Shown: positions 1 through 7,484 of the stretch, piece after piece
Numbering within the stretch: position 1 is the stretch's first letter
How the letters are laid out: each line of letters opens with the position of its first letter
Source: Chlorobiota bacterium
GTDB lineage: Bacteria; Bacteroidota; Chlorobiia; Chlorobiales; Chlorobiaceae
Assembly (NCBI GenBank): GCA_016866305.1
Contig: VGMX01000016.1
Span: forward strand, 1-58,476
DNA length: 58,476 nt
Direction: 5' to 3'
The notes under the pieces: generated by a model
The model's database searches: none
Told to the model about the DNA's origin: nothing
The model's input: only the letters and a program-made list of their open reading frames with translations
Program-made: the position numbers and the translations under genes

Positions 1-127
1 GCGAACTTTCGCTGCCGAGCAGACGGGATGCGTAAACCAGTTCCGCAAGTTCTGCAGGAATATCGCTTGCGCCGCACTGAACGCTTACAGAATGCTGAAA
101 ATCAGCATCGCTCCAGAGGTTTTGCAT
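1..127 (-). CDS. Bifunctional class II aldolase / short-chain dehydrogenase, N-terminal fragment
   Basis: Only the first 42 codons are inside the window; the gene continues past position 1. The visible part begins MQNLWSDADF and contains LAELVYASRLLGSESS, which resembles the N-terminus of RhaD-like bifunctional aldolase/dehydrogenases, where this stretch leads into the metal-binding aldolase domain. In that family an aldolase module is followed by a short-chain dehydrogenase module that acts on sugar phosphates or related aldehydes. The ATG at 125-127 is the only evident start. The call rests on a short stretch, so the substrate cannot be given and the family assignment is moderate. Confidence 0.55.
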   Translation of the reverse strand, partial: MQNLWSDADFQHSVSVQCGASDIPAELAELVYASRLLGSESS

Positions 128-199
128 GAAAAATACTGTTTTCTTGTACCGGTTCCCGGTTGTTGAAAAAAATGTCCGTGGCCATCGCCCGCTGTTATG

Positions 200-424
200 C
201 TACCCTTTTGTAGCTTTTTCCCTCTTTTTTTTGTGCCATCCCTCGATGAGAAATCCCGAAAGGTAGATGACGAGAAAACCGGGAATGACCACCGCGAGGT
301 AGGTCATCCTGTCCCCAACGGTCTGCAGTTGTCCTGAAGCCCAGATCATCCAGGCAAGCAGGAACCAGAGCGGTCCCACAAAGACGAAGGTGATGTTCCA
401 GAGCGTTGTAAAACTGTACTTCAT
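200..424 (-). CDS. Small two-helix membrane protein, unknown function
   Basis: A 74-residue protein with two hydrophobic segments, about residues 9-29 and 39-59, and a basic C-terminal tail (KKKREKATKG). I do not recognise a family. It begins 38 bp after the bchF stop on the same strand, so it is probably co-transcribed with bchF, though a role in pigment synthesis would be pure inference. Codon use looks like that of its neighbours. A short dyad (GCTAC/GTAGC) lies at its stop codon and could help termination. Confidence 0.6.
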   Translation of the reverse strand: MKYSFTTLWNITFVFVGPLWFLLAWMIWASGQLQTVGDRMTYLAVVIPGFLVIYLSGFLIEGWHKKKREKATKG

Positions 425-462
425 ATGCCGTTCATGATCAGGGTTATGCGAAACGGAGCCAT

Positions 463-936
463 TCAGATATGCCCATCAAGCCTCAGTTTACGCTCGTTGA
501 GTTTTTCAAGAATGATACGCACCAGATACTGAAGCGCATTGACCACATAGGTGAAATATGCCAGAAAAGCCTCCCATACCAGGACTTCCTCGGGATAACC
601 GAGATACGCCATCACAAAATACAGCAGATGAAACGTAGCCGCCACGGTGCTGCCGATATCCTCCCAGAGAAACTCTTTGGAGTAGACCCATTTGTTGAAA
701 ATCTCCTTCTCGAAAAACATGCCGGTAATGAACAGCAGGGCAAAGAAAAGCGTCTTGAAAAGAATCGCCACGCTGACCCAGTAGAAACTGGTAATGAACA
801 GCCCGTTTGCATAAAGCGCGGTAATGGTCACTCCCGTTACGAAAATCAGGAACTGGATAGGGGCCAGAATGATCTGTATGTCGGTCCAGACCGATGCATT
901 CCGTTTGGCAAGTTGCTCGGGAGTATAGCGCGGCAT
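463..936 (-). CDS. bchF: 2-vinyl bacteriochlorophyllide hydratase (BchF/BchV family)
   Basis: Product of 157 residues with four hydrophobic segments. The start [17 protein letters not shown], the early [11 protein letters not shown] segment and the later [10 protein letters not shown] stretch match the BchF family. These enzymes hydrate the C-3 vinyl group of (bacterio)chlorophyllide to a 3-hydroxyethyl group. Green sulfur bacteria carry two paralogues, BchF and BchV, for bacteriochlorophylls a and c/d/e, and the sequence alone does not decide between them. The ATG at 936 is preferred because it matches the family N-terminus; a GTG at 984 would add 16 unrelated residues. No other pigment gene is adjacent. 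The small membrane protein at 200-424 follows on the same strand. Confidence 0.8.
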   Translation of the reverse strand: MPRYTPEQLAKRNASVWTDIQIILAPIQFLIFVTGVTITALYANGLFITSFYWVSVAILFKTLFFALLFITGMFFEKEIFNKWVYSKEFLWEDIGSTVAATFHLLYFVMAYLGYPEEVLVWEAFLAYFTYVVNALQYLVRIILEKLNERKLRLDGHI

Positions 937-1129
937 AGGGAAACAGTTCTCCGTGACTGATGGAAAGGATGCTCCGCAATGCACGCGTCACACCCGAAAC
1001 ATAAAGCAGGGAATATAGTAAAATGGAGGGGAGAGAAAAAGCCGGAGCTCCGCAAAGCAGGAGGAATCGGCAACACGGCAAAGCATACGACAACAGTCCC
1101 TTCAGGTGAACAAATGGACACCTCAGGCC

Positions 1130-1206
1130 CCAGCCATCATTTCCTTCACATCAGCCTCACAACCGTTCCGATACTCTTGATGCCATACTTCTCCACCAGC
1201 ACTGCT
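1130..1206 (-). pseudogene. Decayed 3' fragment of a second hcp (hybrid cluster protein) gene
   Basis: About 77 bp align at roughly 80% identity, by eye, with the last 25 codons of the intact hcp gene (2046-2119). On the minus strand it reads [15 protein letters not shown], against [15 protein letters not shown] in the intact copy. A two-base insertion then shifts the frame to a premature stop, although the terminal EMMAG codons are still recognisable in the original frame. Similarity ends abruptly at about 1206, some 30 bp before the toxin-antitoxin operator. The intact gene lies only 0.8 kb away in the same orientation. Confidence 0.8.
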
Positions 1207-1238
1207 CAACCATTCAGAAAAATCCCTCTTGCTTTACA

Positions 1239-1253
1239 TACGGCATTGCCGTA
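1239..1253. promoter_or_regulatory. Palindromic operator candidate of the toxin-antitoxin operon
   Basis: TACGGCATTGCCGTA is a perfect 7-bp inverted repeat around a single central base, ending 10 bp before the toxin ATG. It fits autoregulation by the XRE-type antitoxin encoded second in the operon. A possible -35 (TTGCTT, 1230-1235) and -10 (TACATT, 1252-1257) flank or overlap it with 16-bp spacing. That would give a very short or absent leader, in keeping with the lack of a clear ribosome-binding site before the toxin. Confidence 0.55.
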
Positions 1254-1263
1254 CATTCATATT

Positions 1264-1629
1264 ATGCAGGTCGTCATAGAAACACCCGATTACCTCGCCG
1301 ATGCCAAAACACTCGGGCTAACGGAGGATGAGCGCCGATCGATTGTCGATTATGTGGCGCAAAATCCTGATGCTGGCGATGAAATGAAAGGCACGGGCGG
1401 AGCACGGAAAATCCGGTTTGCCGGCCGAGGAAAAGGAAAAAGCGGAGGGTATCGAGTCGTAACCTTCTTTTCCGGAAAAGATATTCCCGTGTTTCTGTTA
1501 TCGATCTTTTCCAAGGGGGAAAAAGCAAACCTTTCCCCATCTGAAAGAAACGAATTGAAAGAGGTTTTGGGATCAATAGCTGAAGCCTACAGAGAAGGAG
1601 TCAAACGCCATGTCAAAGGCAGGAAGTAA
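1264..1629 (+). CDS. higB: HigB-type (RelE/ParE superfamily) toxin
   Basis: Product of 121 residues. The central [21 protein letters not shown] followed by YRVVTFF, then [16 protein letters not shown], is the typical core of HigB-2-like RelE-fold toxins. These are usually ribosome-dependent mRNA endonucleases that are neutralised by a partner antitoxin. The ATG at 1264 gives the family N-terminus ([10 protein letters not shown]). The open frame extends upstream to 979, but that extension runs through the hcp relic and is not family-like. The toxin overlaps the antitoxin by 20 bp in toxin-first order, as in higBA loci. A perfect palindrome lies just upstream. The coding frame is intact; activity is inferred. 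Confidence 0.85.
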   Translation: MQVVIETPDYLADAKTLGLTEDERRSIVDYVAQNPDAGDEMKGTGGARKIRFAGRGKGKSGGYRVVTFFSGKDIPVFLLSIFSKGEKANLSPSERNELKEVLGSIAEAYREGVKRHVKGRK

Positions 1630-1900
1630 ACTGATTAAATCAGCCAGACAGGCTCTGGCCTACGCTCGCGGCGAAATCACGGAAGGCTTTGTTGCGCATG
1701 TTCCGGAAGAAGTCGATGTCAAGGCAATCCGGCTCGGCTTGGGACTGACGCAACCGGAGTTTTCCAGTCGATTCGGTTTTGATGTTCGGGCCGTACAGGA
1801 GTGGGAGCAGAAACGCCGCCAGCCGGAACGGTCGGCAAGAATTCTGTTGCAGGTTATCGCTCGTGAACCCGAAGCAGTCAAGAGGGCACTGGCAGAGTAA
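1610..1900 (+). CDS. higA: HigA-type XRE-family antitoxin
   Basis: Product of 96 residues with a helix-turn-helix of the XRE/Cro type at about residues 37-66 ([20 protein letters not shown], then [14 protein letters not shown]). HigA-2-like antitoxins bind and block the toxin and repress their own promoter. The ATG at 1610 lies inside the end of the toxin gene and is preceded by AGAAGGAG at good spacing, so translation of the two is likely coupled. The helix-turn-helix makes the palindrome at 1239-1253 its natural target. Confidence 0.85.
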   Translation: MSKAGSKLIKSARQALAYARGEITEGFVAHVPEEVDVKAIRLGLGLTQPEFSSRFGFDVRAVQEWEQKRRQPERSARILLQVIAREPEAVKRALAE

Positions 1901-1979
1901 CATGTAACCGCCTCTCGTCCCAGCCCGAACAGTCCGTCTCCGGGGCCTATTCCTCAAGCATAAAACCGAATAAATACAA

Positions 1980-2004
1980 ACGACGGGCAAATGCCCGCCG
2001 TCGT
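1980..2004 (-). terminator. Intrinsic terminator of hcp
   Basis: The hairpin ACGACGGGC...CCGTCGT (a GC-rich stem with a small bulge and an AAAT loop) lies 35 bp past the hcp stop. Read on the minus strand it is followed by the T-rich run TTTGTATTTATT. On the plus strand it follows the antitoxin gene and could also act there, but no T-run follows on that side. Confidence 0.7.
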
Positions 2005-2038
2005 AGATATGGTTAATGTATTGTTAAAAATGGGCGTC

Positions 2039-3667
2039 TTAAACACCAGCCATCATCGCTTCTACATCCTCCTCAACCGTACCGATACCCTTGATGCCAA
2101 ACTTCTCGACAAGCACCGCAGCCACGTTGGGCGTGAGAAACTCGGGAAGCGTCGGTCCGAGACGGATGCCTTTGACGCCGAGATAGAGCAGCGCAAGCAG
2201 CACGGTCACGGCCTTCTGCTCGTACCAGGCGATGTCGAAGGAGATCGGCAGGTCGTTGATGTCATCGAGGCCGAACACCTCCTTGAGCTTGAGCGCGATG
2301 ACGGCAAGCGAGTAACTGTCGTTGCACTGGCCGGCGTCGAGCACGCGCGGAATGCCGCCGATGTCGCCGAGCTGCAGCTTGTTGTAGCGGTACTTCGCGC
2401 ATCCTGCCGTAAGGATGACGGTGTTCTCCGGCAGCTCACCGGCCACGTCGGTGTAGTACTGGCGCGAGTTCTGCCGTCCGTCGCATCCGGCCATCACCAC
2501 AAACCGCTTGATGGCGCCAGACTTCACGGCATCGACCACCTTGTCGGCAAGGGCAAGCACCTGGTTGTGCGCAAAGCCGCCGACGATCTCGCCGTTTTCA
2601 AGCTCTTTGGGCGCCGGACAGGTTTTCGCCTGTTCGATAAGGGCCGAAAAGTCCTTCCGGCCTCCTTCGGGGCATGCCTCGATGTGCTTCAGGCCAGGAT
2701 AACCTGCCATGCCGGTGGTGTACATGCGGTTGCGGTACGATTCGCGAACCGGCACGATGCAGTTGGTGGTCATGAGAATGGGACCGTTGAACGACTCGAA
2801 CTCGCGATCCTGCGCCCACCAGGAGTTGCCGTAGTTGCCCACGAAGTGGCTGTACTTCTTGAATGCCGGATAGTAGTGTGCCGGCAGCATCTCGCAGTGG
2901 GTGTAGACATCCACGCCGGTGCCCTCGGCCTGTTTCAGGAGGTTCTCCATGTCGCGCAGGTCGTGACCGGAGATGAGAATGCCGGGATTCGTGCCGACGC
3001 CGGTTCTGACGGTGGTGATCTCCGGGTTGCCGTAGGTTTCCGTGTTGGCACGGTCAAGCAGGGCCATGGCTTTCACGGCGACGGCTCCGGTCTCGAGCAC
3101 CAGCGCCGTCAGCTCATCGGCACCGAGCGGCTTCAGCAGCGATGCGAGTCCCTTCACGCAGAATGCGTAGATCTCCTGATCCTCGTAGCCGAGCACGGCG
3201 GCATGGTCGGTGTAGGCGGCAAGTCCCTTGATGCCGTAGAGCACCAGACTCTTGAGCGAGCGCAAATCCTCGTTCTCGCCGAGATCCTCGATACCGCAGG
3301 TTACGGCTTTCTCGAAGAACTCCTCCCTTGTGCGCCCCGTCCAGCTGGCAGCATCGTGCGAGGGAACCGACGTCAGCATGGCCTTCAGCTCGTCGCGCCT
3401 GTCGAGCGTCAGGCATATCTGGCGGACGATGGCGTCGTCGTCGAAGTTGGTGTTGGTGACCGTCACGAAGAGCGACTCGCTGATGAGGCGGCCGTACTCT
3501 GCCGGAACAGTCCCTTCGAGCGCTTCCGCACAGAGCGCGAGCCCTTCGGCGGCGTACACCAGCACGTCCTGCAGTTTCGCGGTCATATCGTCCTTGCCGC
3601 ACACGCCTCGTGCGATGCAGCCGGTTCCACGGACGCTCTCCTGACACTGATCGCAATACATTCCCAT
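2039..3667 (-). CDS. hcp: Hydroxylamine reductase / hybrid cluster protein, class I
   Basis: Product of 542 residues, a usual length for this family. The N-terminal cysteines at 5, 8, 17 and 23 have CX2CX8CX5C spacing, which marks class I proteins of strict anaerobes and binds the cubane cluster. The hybrid Fe-S-O cluster ligands are visible in [25 protein letters not shown] and GQCND. Hcp reduces hydroxylamine in vitro and is now linked to NO reduction and nitrosative stress. The ATG at 3667 has GGAGG 7-8 bp upstream. It is the last gene after the Rrf2 regulator, ferredoxin-like protein and TPR protein, but 168 bp separate it from the TPR gene, leaving room for its own control element. Confidence 0.95.
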   Translation of the reverse strand: MGMYCDQCQESVRGTGCIARGVCGKDDMTAKLQDVLVYAAEGLALCAEALEGTVPAEYGRLISESLFVTVTNTNFDDDAIVRQICLTLDRRDELKAMLTSVPSHDAASWTGRTREEFFEKAVTCGIEDLGENEDLRSLKSLVLYGIKGLAAYTDHAAVLGYEDQEIYAFCVKGLASLLKPLGADELTALVLETGAVAVKAMALLDRANTETYGNPEITTVRTGVGTNPGILISGHDLRDMENLLKQAEGTGVDVYTHCEMLPAHYYPAFKKYSHFVGNYGNSWWAQDREFESFNGPILMTTNCIVPVRESYRNRMYTTGMAGYPGLKHIEACPEGGRKDFSALIEQAKTCPAPKELENGEIVGGFAHNQVLALADKVVDAVKSGAIKRFVVMAGCDGRQNSRQYYTDVAGELPENTVILTAGCAKYRYNKLQLGDIGGIPRVLDAGQCNDSYSLAVIALKLKEVFGLDDINDLPISFDIAWYEQKAVTVLLALLYLGVKGIRLGPTLPEFLTPNVAAVLVEKFGIKGIGTVEEDVEAMMAGV

Positions 3668-3687
3668 GTCTTTTCCTCCTGTTGCTG

Positions 3688-3829
3688 GGCGCCTAAAAAA
3701 ATTATTCCGCAACCTTATTGCTTCGTTGGTCGGTGCTCGAAATCCTCATGTACTGCGTGTACACTCCGGTTTCTCTGGCTCCGTCCGCCTCGCACCAAGA
3801 TCGCTCATGACTATTTACTTAGAGGCGCC
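3688..3829 (-). other. Structured intergenic element with nested dyads upstream of hcp
   Basis: The element fills the gap between the TPR stop and the hcp ribosome-binding site and is bounded by a perfect inverted repeat (GGCGCCT at 3688-3694, AGGCGCC at 3823-3829). Inside are GGTGC (3732-3736) with GCACC (3792-3796), GAAATC (3739-3744) with GGTTTC (3768-3773), and apical TGTAC (3749-3753) with GTACA (3759-3763) around a 5-base loop. In the hcp sense the apical part reads GAAACC-GGAG-UGUAC...GUACA-UGAG-GAUUUC; the GGAG/UGAG internal loop can form tandem G-A pairs. It could be a 5' leader RNA, a terminator/attenuator or a small repeat element. The dyads are seen directly; the function is unknown. 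Confidence 0.6.
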
Positions 3830-3835
3830 GGTTTT

Positions 3836-4243
3836 TTAAATACGAGGACACACCAGAGTGGCAATCTTTCTGTCACCCGCCGCACCCTCATGGTCCCCTT
3901 TTTTCTCTTTCAGTAAAGCCCTTTGCATGAACGCCGTATAGAGCAGGCGTTTGTTGTTCGGGCGGCGCTCGATGATCGCACTGCAATCCTCGATGGCGCC
4001 ATCGATCTCTCCCAGTTCGGCCCGTGCGATTGCCCGGTTGCCGTAAGCCGTCACCGCCTCGCGGAACCGCAGCCCGAGCTTCAGCGCCATGGTGTAGTCG
4101 GCCACTGCACCCCTGAAGTCCCCGGTGCTGCTCTTCGCGTTGGCACGGTCGTACCACCCTTCGGCATGTTCCGGATGCCGGGCAATAACTTTCGTGATCT
4201 CCTCGGCCGTGCCGCGATACCCTCCAAGCGCATCTTTCAGCAT
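3836..4243 (-). CDS. Tetratricopeptide repeat protein in the hcp operon
   Basis: Product of 135 residues with TPR-type helices: AEGWYDRANAKSSTGDFRGA, TAYGNRAIARAELGEIDGAI and LYTAFMQRALLKEKKGD. There is no signal peptide, so it is cytoplasmic and probably a protein-protein adaptor. The ATG at 4243 directly follows the ferredoxin gene stop, with GAGGAG about 7-10 bp upstream inside that gene, so translation is coupled. Small TPR proteins have no fixed function; a link to Hcp or the ferredoxin-like partner is an inference from operon order. Confidence 0.75.
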   Translation of the reverse strand: MLKDALGGYRGTAEEITKVIARHPEHAEGWYDRANAKSSTGDFRGAVADYTMALKLGLRFREAVTAYGNRAIARAELGEIDGAIEDCSAIIERRPNNKRLLYTAFMQRALLKEKKGDHEGAAGDRKIATLVCPRI

Positions 4244-4244
4244 C

Positions 4245-5129
4245 TCACACCCACTCCTCGCCAAGGGTATCGCCCTGTACGCTGACGACTATTTTCTTGA
4301 CCGGAACTTTTCGATTTGCGCGCTTCAGCGCTTCGGAAATGATCGACATGAGCCCGCCGCAGCATGGCACCTCCATGATGGCCACCGTGATGGTATTGAT
4401 ACGGGCATGGTCGATCATGGCCGTCAGCTTCTCCACATAAACGTCCATGCCGCTGTCGAGTTTCGGACATGCGACGGCAAGTGTTTTGCCGCGCAGCAGC
4501 CTGTTATGGAAATCGCCTGCCGCGAAGGCCACGCAGTCGGCGGCAAGAAGCAGGTCTGACCCTTCGAAATACGGTGCGAGCGGAGAGACCAGGTGCAGCT
4601 GAACCGGCCACTGGCGAAGTTCGCTGGGGGCATGAACAGAACCTCCGCCAGTCGATATCGGGGAGTGCCCGTTCGCGCTCCGGAAATCCATCATTTTGCT
4701 GCCTGGGCATCCTCCGCCGTGATGCGCATGTGCAGGCACCGGGGCTCCGGCCTCGACACTTTCCTCTGCCTGTTCGAGCGGGTTCGCAATACCCTCTTCT
4801 TCGAGGTATGCTATCGCCTCATGCAGAAAATCGTGCGCACCGTGGTCATGCAGATGGCGAAGGTGCGCAGCGATCACGTTCGGTCCTCCCCTGACGATGC
4901 TTTCCGCCATGACACGCCTCTCGTCGTAAGGCTCCGCCTCCCGCTCTTCGATGCGCATGGCTCCGGTCGGACAGTGCCCGATACATGCCCCGAGCCCGTC
5001 GCAGAAGAGGTCGCTGACCAGTCGGGCCTTGCCGTCTATCAGCTGAAGCGCACCCTCGGGACATCCCGGAATGCAGTCGCCGCAACCTGTACATTTGCGT
5101 TCATCTATCGTTATGATCTGTCGTTTCAT
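4245..5129 (-). CDS. Ferredoxin-like [4Fe-4S] protein associated with hcp
   Basis: Product of 294 residues. The N-terminal ferredoxin domain has one canonical motif, CTGCGDCIPGCP (residues 13-24). The second, CDGLGACIGHCP (about 43-54), has Leu where the second Cys is expected (C-x2-L-x2-C-x3-C). A His-rich linker (HAHHGGGCPG) leads to a C-terminal domain with CPKLD and PCCGG, which could hold further metal. Proteins of this build commonly sit beside hcp in anaerobes and are likely its electron donor. The start overlaps the Rrf2 stop by ATGA. A [3Fe-4S] or unusual second cluster is possible but cannot be told from sequence. Confidence 0.8.
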   Translation of the reverse strand: MKRQIITIDERKCTGCGDCIPGCPEGALQLIDGKARLVSDLFCDGLGACIGHCPTGAMRIEEREAEPYDERRVMAESIVRGGPNVIAAHLRHLHDHGAHDFLHEAIAYLEEEGIANPLEQAEESVEAGAPVPAHAHHGGGCPGSKMMDFRSANGHSPISTGGGSVHAPSELRQWPVQLHLVSPLAPYFEGSDLLLAADCVAFAAGDFHNRLLRGKTLAVACPKLDSGMDVYVEKLTAMIDHARINTITVAIMEVPCCGGLMSIISEALKRANRKVPVKKIVVSVQGDTLGEEWV

Positions 5130-5638
5130 TGTTTTTCTGTCCTTTCCGGTTTCTTTGTTGATACGCTCAGAGCATCGCTCTCCCCTCTTTCACCTGATGG
5201 AATACCCGCTGCGGCAATCCTGGCGTTCTGCGCATCGAGATCGGCAAGCAGCTTGCCGATGGTGACTTTCTCGAACTCCTGCTGCACCACCTGCTCGATA
5301 CGCATGATCTCGTGACGCAGAACGCACCGAGCCCGGTTCGCACAGATCTGCTTGCGGAACATGCACTCCGAGACCCTTACCGGGCCCTGATATATTCCGA
5401 TAAGTTCGGTGACCCTTATTGTATCGGGGTCGCGAGCTAGCCTGAATCCACCTGCAGCCCCTTCCTTCGAGCTGACGAGACCGTACCGGATCATCTCCTG
5501 TAGAAGCCGGCGCAGAAACTGGTAGGGAATGTCCTGCTCAAGCGAAATAGCCCTTGCCGAGACAAACTCCCCCTTCGCTCCCGCCAGCGACAGCAGCGCG
5601 CGGATTGCGTAGTCGGTATTTTTTGTCAGTACTTTCAT
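5126..5638 (-). CDS. Rrf2-family Fe-S transcriptional regulator (NsrR/IscR-like)
   Basis: Product of 170 residues starting MKVLTKNTDYAIRALLSLAG, the standard Rrf2 winged-helix opening; the recognition helix region includes ISLEQDIPYQFLRRLLQ and the wing GAAGGFRLAR. Three cysteines in ECMFRKQICANRARC (CX6CX5C) match the cluster-binding loop of NsrR and IscR relatives, so NO or redox sensing is likely. The ATG at 5638 is chosen over 5662 because it fits the family start and leaves the palindrome at 5654-5672 upstream. It is the first gene of the operon with the ferredoxin-like protein, TPR protein and hcp, and probably represses it. Confidence 0.88.
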   Translation of the reverse strand: MKVLTKNTDYAIRALLSLAGAKGEFVSARAISLEQDIPYQFLRRLLQEMIRYGLVSSKEGAAGGFRLARDPDTIRVTELIGIYQGPVRVSECMFRKQICANRARCVLRHEIMRIEQVVQQEFEKVTIGKLLADLDAQNARIAAAGIPSGERGESDALSVSTKKPERTEKQ

Positions 5639-5653
5639 AAGCGACGTTCTAAT

Positions 5654-5672
5654 TGATACCAATTTAGTATCA
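5654..5672. promoter_or_regulatory. Operator candidate for the Rrf2 regulator
   Basis: TGATACCAATTTAGTATCA is a perfect 6-bp inverted repeat (TGATAC/GTATCA) with a 7-bp AT-rich centre, 16 bp before the Rrf2 start codon. Size, symmetry and position fit an autoregulatory Rrf2-family site. I saw no second copy of this palindrome in the window, including in front of hcp. Confidence 0.65.
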
Positions 5673-5673
5673 G

Positions 5674-5703
5674 TTATTTGAAAACAAAATTATTTTCAAA
5701 TAA
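5674..5703. promoter_or_regulatory. Second, longer palindrome in the Rrf2 operon promoter
   Basis: Arms TTATTTGAAAA (5674-5684) and TTTTCAAATAA (5693-5703) form a perfect 11-bp inverted repeat with an 8-bp spacer, one base away from the TGATAC palindrome. The sequences differ, so a second DNA-binding protein may act here. A minus-strand -35 candidate, TTGAAA, lies in the distal arm. Confidence 0.55.
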
Positions 5704-5871
5704 TTCCTGTTAAAAAAATTTTTCGCTTTCCCGTCACCTTCCGCACAGGGGAACGCAAGCCGGTGCTGACCGGGTTTTCCGCATACCGTTTCCTGTTCGT
5801 ATATTGGATGGAGCAACCTTCCGCTCGCTGACGAAAAAACGGTTCAGGCAAAACCCGATACTCCCGATACC

Positions 5872-6807
5872 ATGCTGCAGCTCAGAACCGCCGGCTATAA
5901 AGCGCTTGACAACCTCCGTTCACGGAACCTTTTGCCGTTCCGGTGGAAAAACACGCAGGAGCTCGAAGAGGCGACCGACAGACTGATGCAGCTCTTTCTT
6001 GCCGAAAGGCGTGCCGTTTCCGCAGAACTCGGGGCCGGTTTTCTTCTGGCCGAGCTGCTCGACAGAGCCCTGCGGACCGATGAACCGGAGATCATGGACG
6101 ACGGAGGGCTCCCTGAAAGCGAAAAGCTGGAGCTGGTCAAAGCCCTCGACCGGCAGAACGACGCCATGGGCCTCTACTCCCGATATGCTTCCCTGCTGTT
6201 CCCGCTGATCGGCGATATTGCCGGAAAGAAACATCGAACGCCGAGACTGCTGGAACTGGCAAGCGGGTCGGGAGGGCTTGCGCTTGCGCTTGCCCGTGAG
6301 GCACAGCAACAAGGTGTTGGTCTCTCGGTAACGGGATCGGACATTGTGCCCCGCTATACGGAGGAAAGCAACCGCCGTGCCGCCGAAAAAAAGCTTCCGG
6401 TAACTTTCAGGACATTGAACGCCTTCACCATGGAAGCTTCGGATGACGAACCCTACGATATTGTACTCATCTCCCAGAGCCTGCACCATTTCACTCCCGG
6501 CCAGCTGGCCGTGATCATCGCAAAGTCGAAAGAACGCAAAGCTTCCGCTTTTGTAGGAATCGACGGTTACCGCGACCTCCTGCTCGGACTCGGCATGCCT
6601 CTTGTAGCAGGCCTTCAGCGCCCGGGGGCATTTGCACAGGACAGTCTGACATCGGCACGGAAGTTCTACTCGGAACCGGAGCTTCATCTTGTTGCCGAAT
6701 GTGCGGCAGGAGCCGGATGTCACGCAGTCGGCCGATCATGGCCGGTGACGGTGCTGAACGTTCGGTTCGACGGAGGCAAACCCGTGACCGGAGAGGGCTT
6801 CGGCTGA
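5872..6807 (+). CDS. Class I SAM-dependent methyltransferase, substrate unknown
   Basis: Product of 311 residues. The SAM-binding motif I LLELASGSGGLALALA lies at about residues 127-142, followed by acidic motif II (VTGSDIVPRYTEES) and motif IV (YDIVLISQSLHHF). The N-terminal 120 residues are helical, the C-terminus holds a WPVTVLNVRF strand, and there are no membrane segments. The substrate cannot be inferred. It stands alone between the divergent Rrf2 operon and the haem-binding protein on the same strand, 71 bp downstream. Confidence 0.75.
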   Translation: MLQLRTAGYKALDNLRSRNLLPFRWKNTQELEEATDRLMQLFLAERRAVSAELGAGFLLAELLDRALRTDEPEIMDDGGLPESEKLELVKALDRQNDAMGLYSRYASLLFPLIGDIAGKKHRTPRLLELASGSGGLALALAREAQQQGVGLSVTGSDIVPRYTEESNRRAAEKKLPVTFRTLNAFTMEASDDEPYDIVLISQSLHHFTPGQLAVIIAKSKERKASAFVGIDGYRDLLLGLGMPLVAGLQRPGAFAQDSLTSARKFYSEPELHLVAECAAGAGCHAVGRSWPVTVLNVRFDGGKPVTGEGFG

Positions 6808-6878
6808 AACATCCTCCGTACCCGTTCAGAACAGCATTCAGAGAGTTCACAACAACCATCCAGAGGAGACCGTAACCA

Positions 6879-7331
6879 ATGACTACAGGAAAACTCGCTG
6901 CAATTGCAGTCGTCGCCCTTGCCGCAATACAGATTGTGCCTTACGGCCGGGATCACCAGAATCCGCCGGTAACGGGTGAACCCGCATGGGATTCACCCAG
7001 AACCAGGGAGCTGTTTTTTCGCGCATGCAAGGACTGCCATTCGAACGAAACAACCTGGCCCTGGTACAGCAGCATCGCACCCGCTTCCTGGCTGGCCCAG
7101 ATCGACGTGAACATCGGCAGGAAAAAGTTCAACGTTTCAGAATGGGGACGCACGGGTAAAAACGAGGGGGATGAAGCCGCTGAAGAGGTGAGAGAAGGGA
7201 AAATGCCACCCTGGTTCTACCTGCCGGCCCATCCCGAGGCAAAACTGAACGATACGGAAAAGGAGGAACTGACCAGGGGACTTGTAGCGACATTCGGAGA
7301 AAAAAAGCAGGAAAAAAACGAGGCGCATTGA
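6879..7331 (+). CDS. Haem-binding domain protein (single CXXCH), exported or membrane-anchored
   Basis: Product of 150 residues with an N-terminal hydrophobic segment ([15 protein letters not shown], residues 5-19) as uncleaved anchor or signal. [17 protein letters not shown] holds one CXXCH haem attachment motif, and [15 protein letters not shown] follows. This is the layout of the small 'haem_bd' family found in Bacteroidetes/Chlorobi and others. It is expected to be periplasmic and covalently haemylated; the redox partner is unknown. The start has GGAG about 10 bp upstream. The C-terminal tail is Lys/Glu-rich. Confidence 0.8.
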   Translation: MTTGKLAAIAVVALAAIQIVPYGRDHQNPPVTGEPAWDSPRTRELFFRACKDCHSNETTWPWYSSIAPASWLAQIDVNIGRKKFNVSEWGRTGKNEGDEAAEEVREGKMPPWFYLPAHPEAKLNDTEKEELTRGLVATFGEKKQEKNEAH

Positions 7332-7484
7332 TTCTCCTGGTCCGGAGGGCTGCCCGGTTATCCGTCGGCCTTCCATTCTCCCCTGAAAATCCTCTGGATT
7401 CCCGAACGGCGGCGCGGTTGGTTTTTCTTCGGAAAAGCGCATACCTTACAGATCAATCAATCCTGTTTCATCCTTAGGTGTTTT

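Noticed and set aside
979-1263. N-terminal extension of the toxin gene
   Set aside because: The frame is open, but it crosses the hcp relic, a palindrome and the promoter, and does not look like a protein domain.
1991-3916. 641-codon open frame on the plus strand across hcp
   Set aside because: It is antisense to the strongly supported hcp gene, has a low-complexity His/Val/Arg-rich translation with no family motif, and arises from GC-rich third positions.
3836-4264. Upstream TTG start for the small TPR protein
   Set aside because: The ATG at 4243 follows the ferredoxin stop directly and has a GAGGAG site at good spacing, so the longer form is unlikely.
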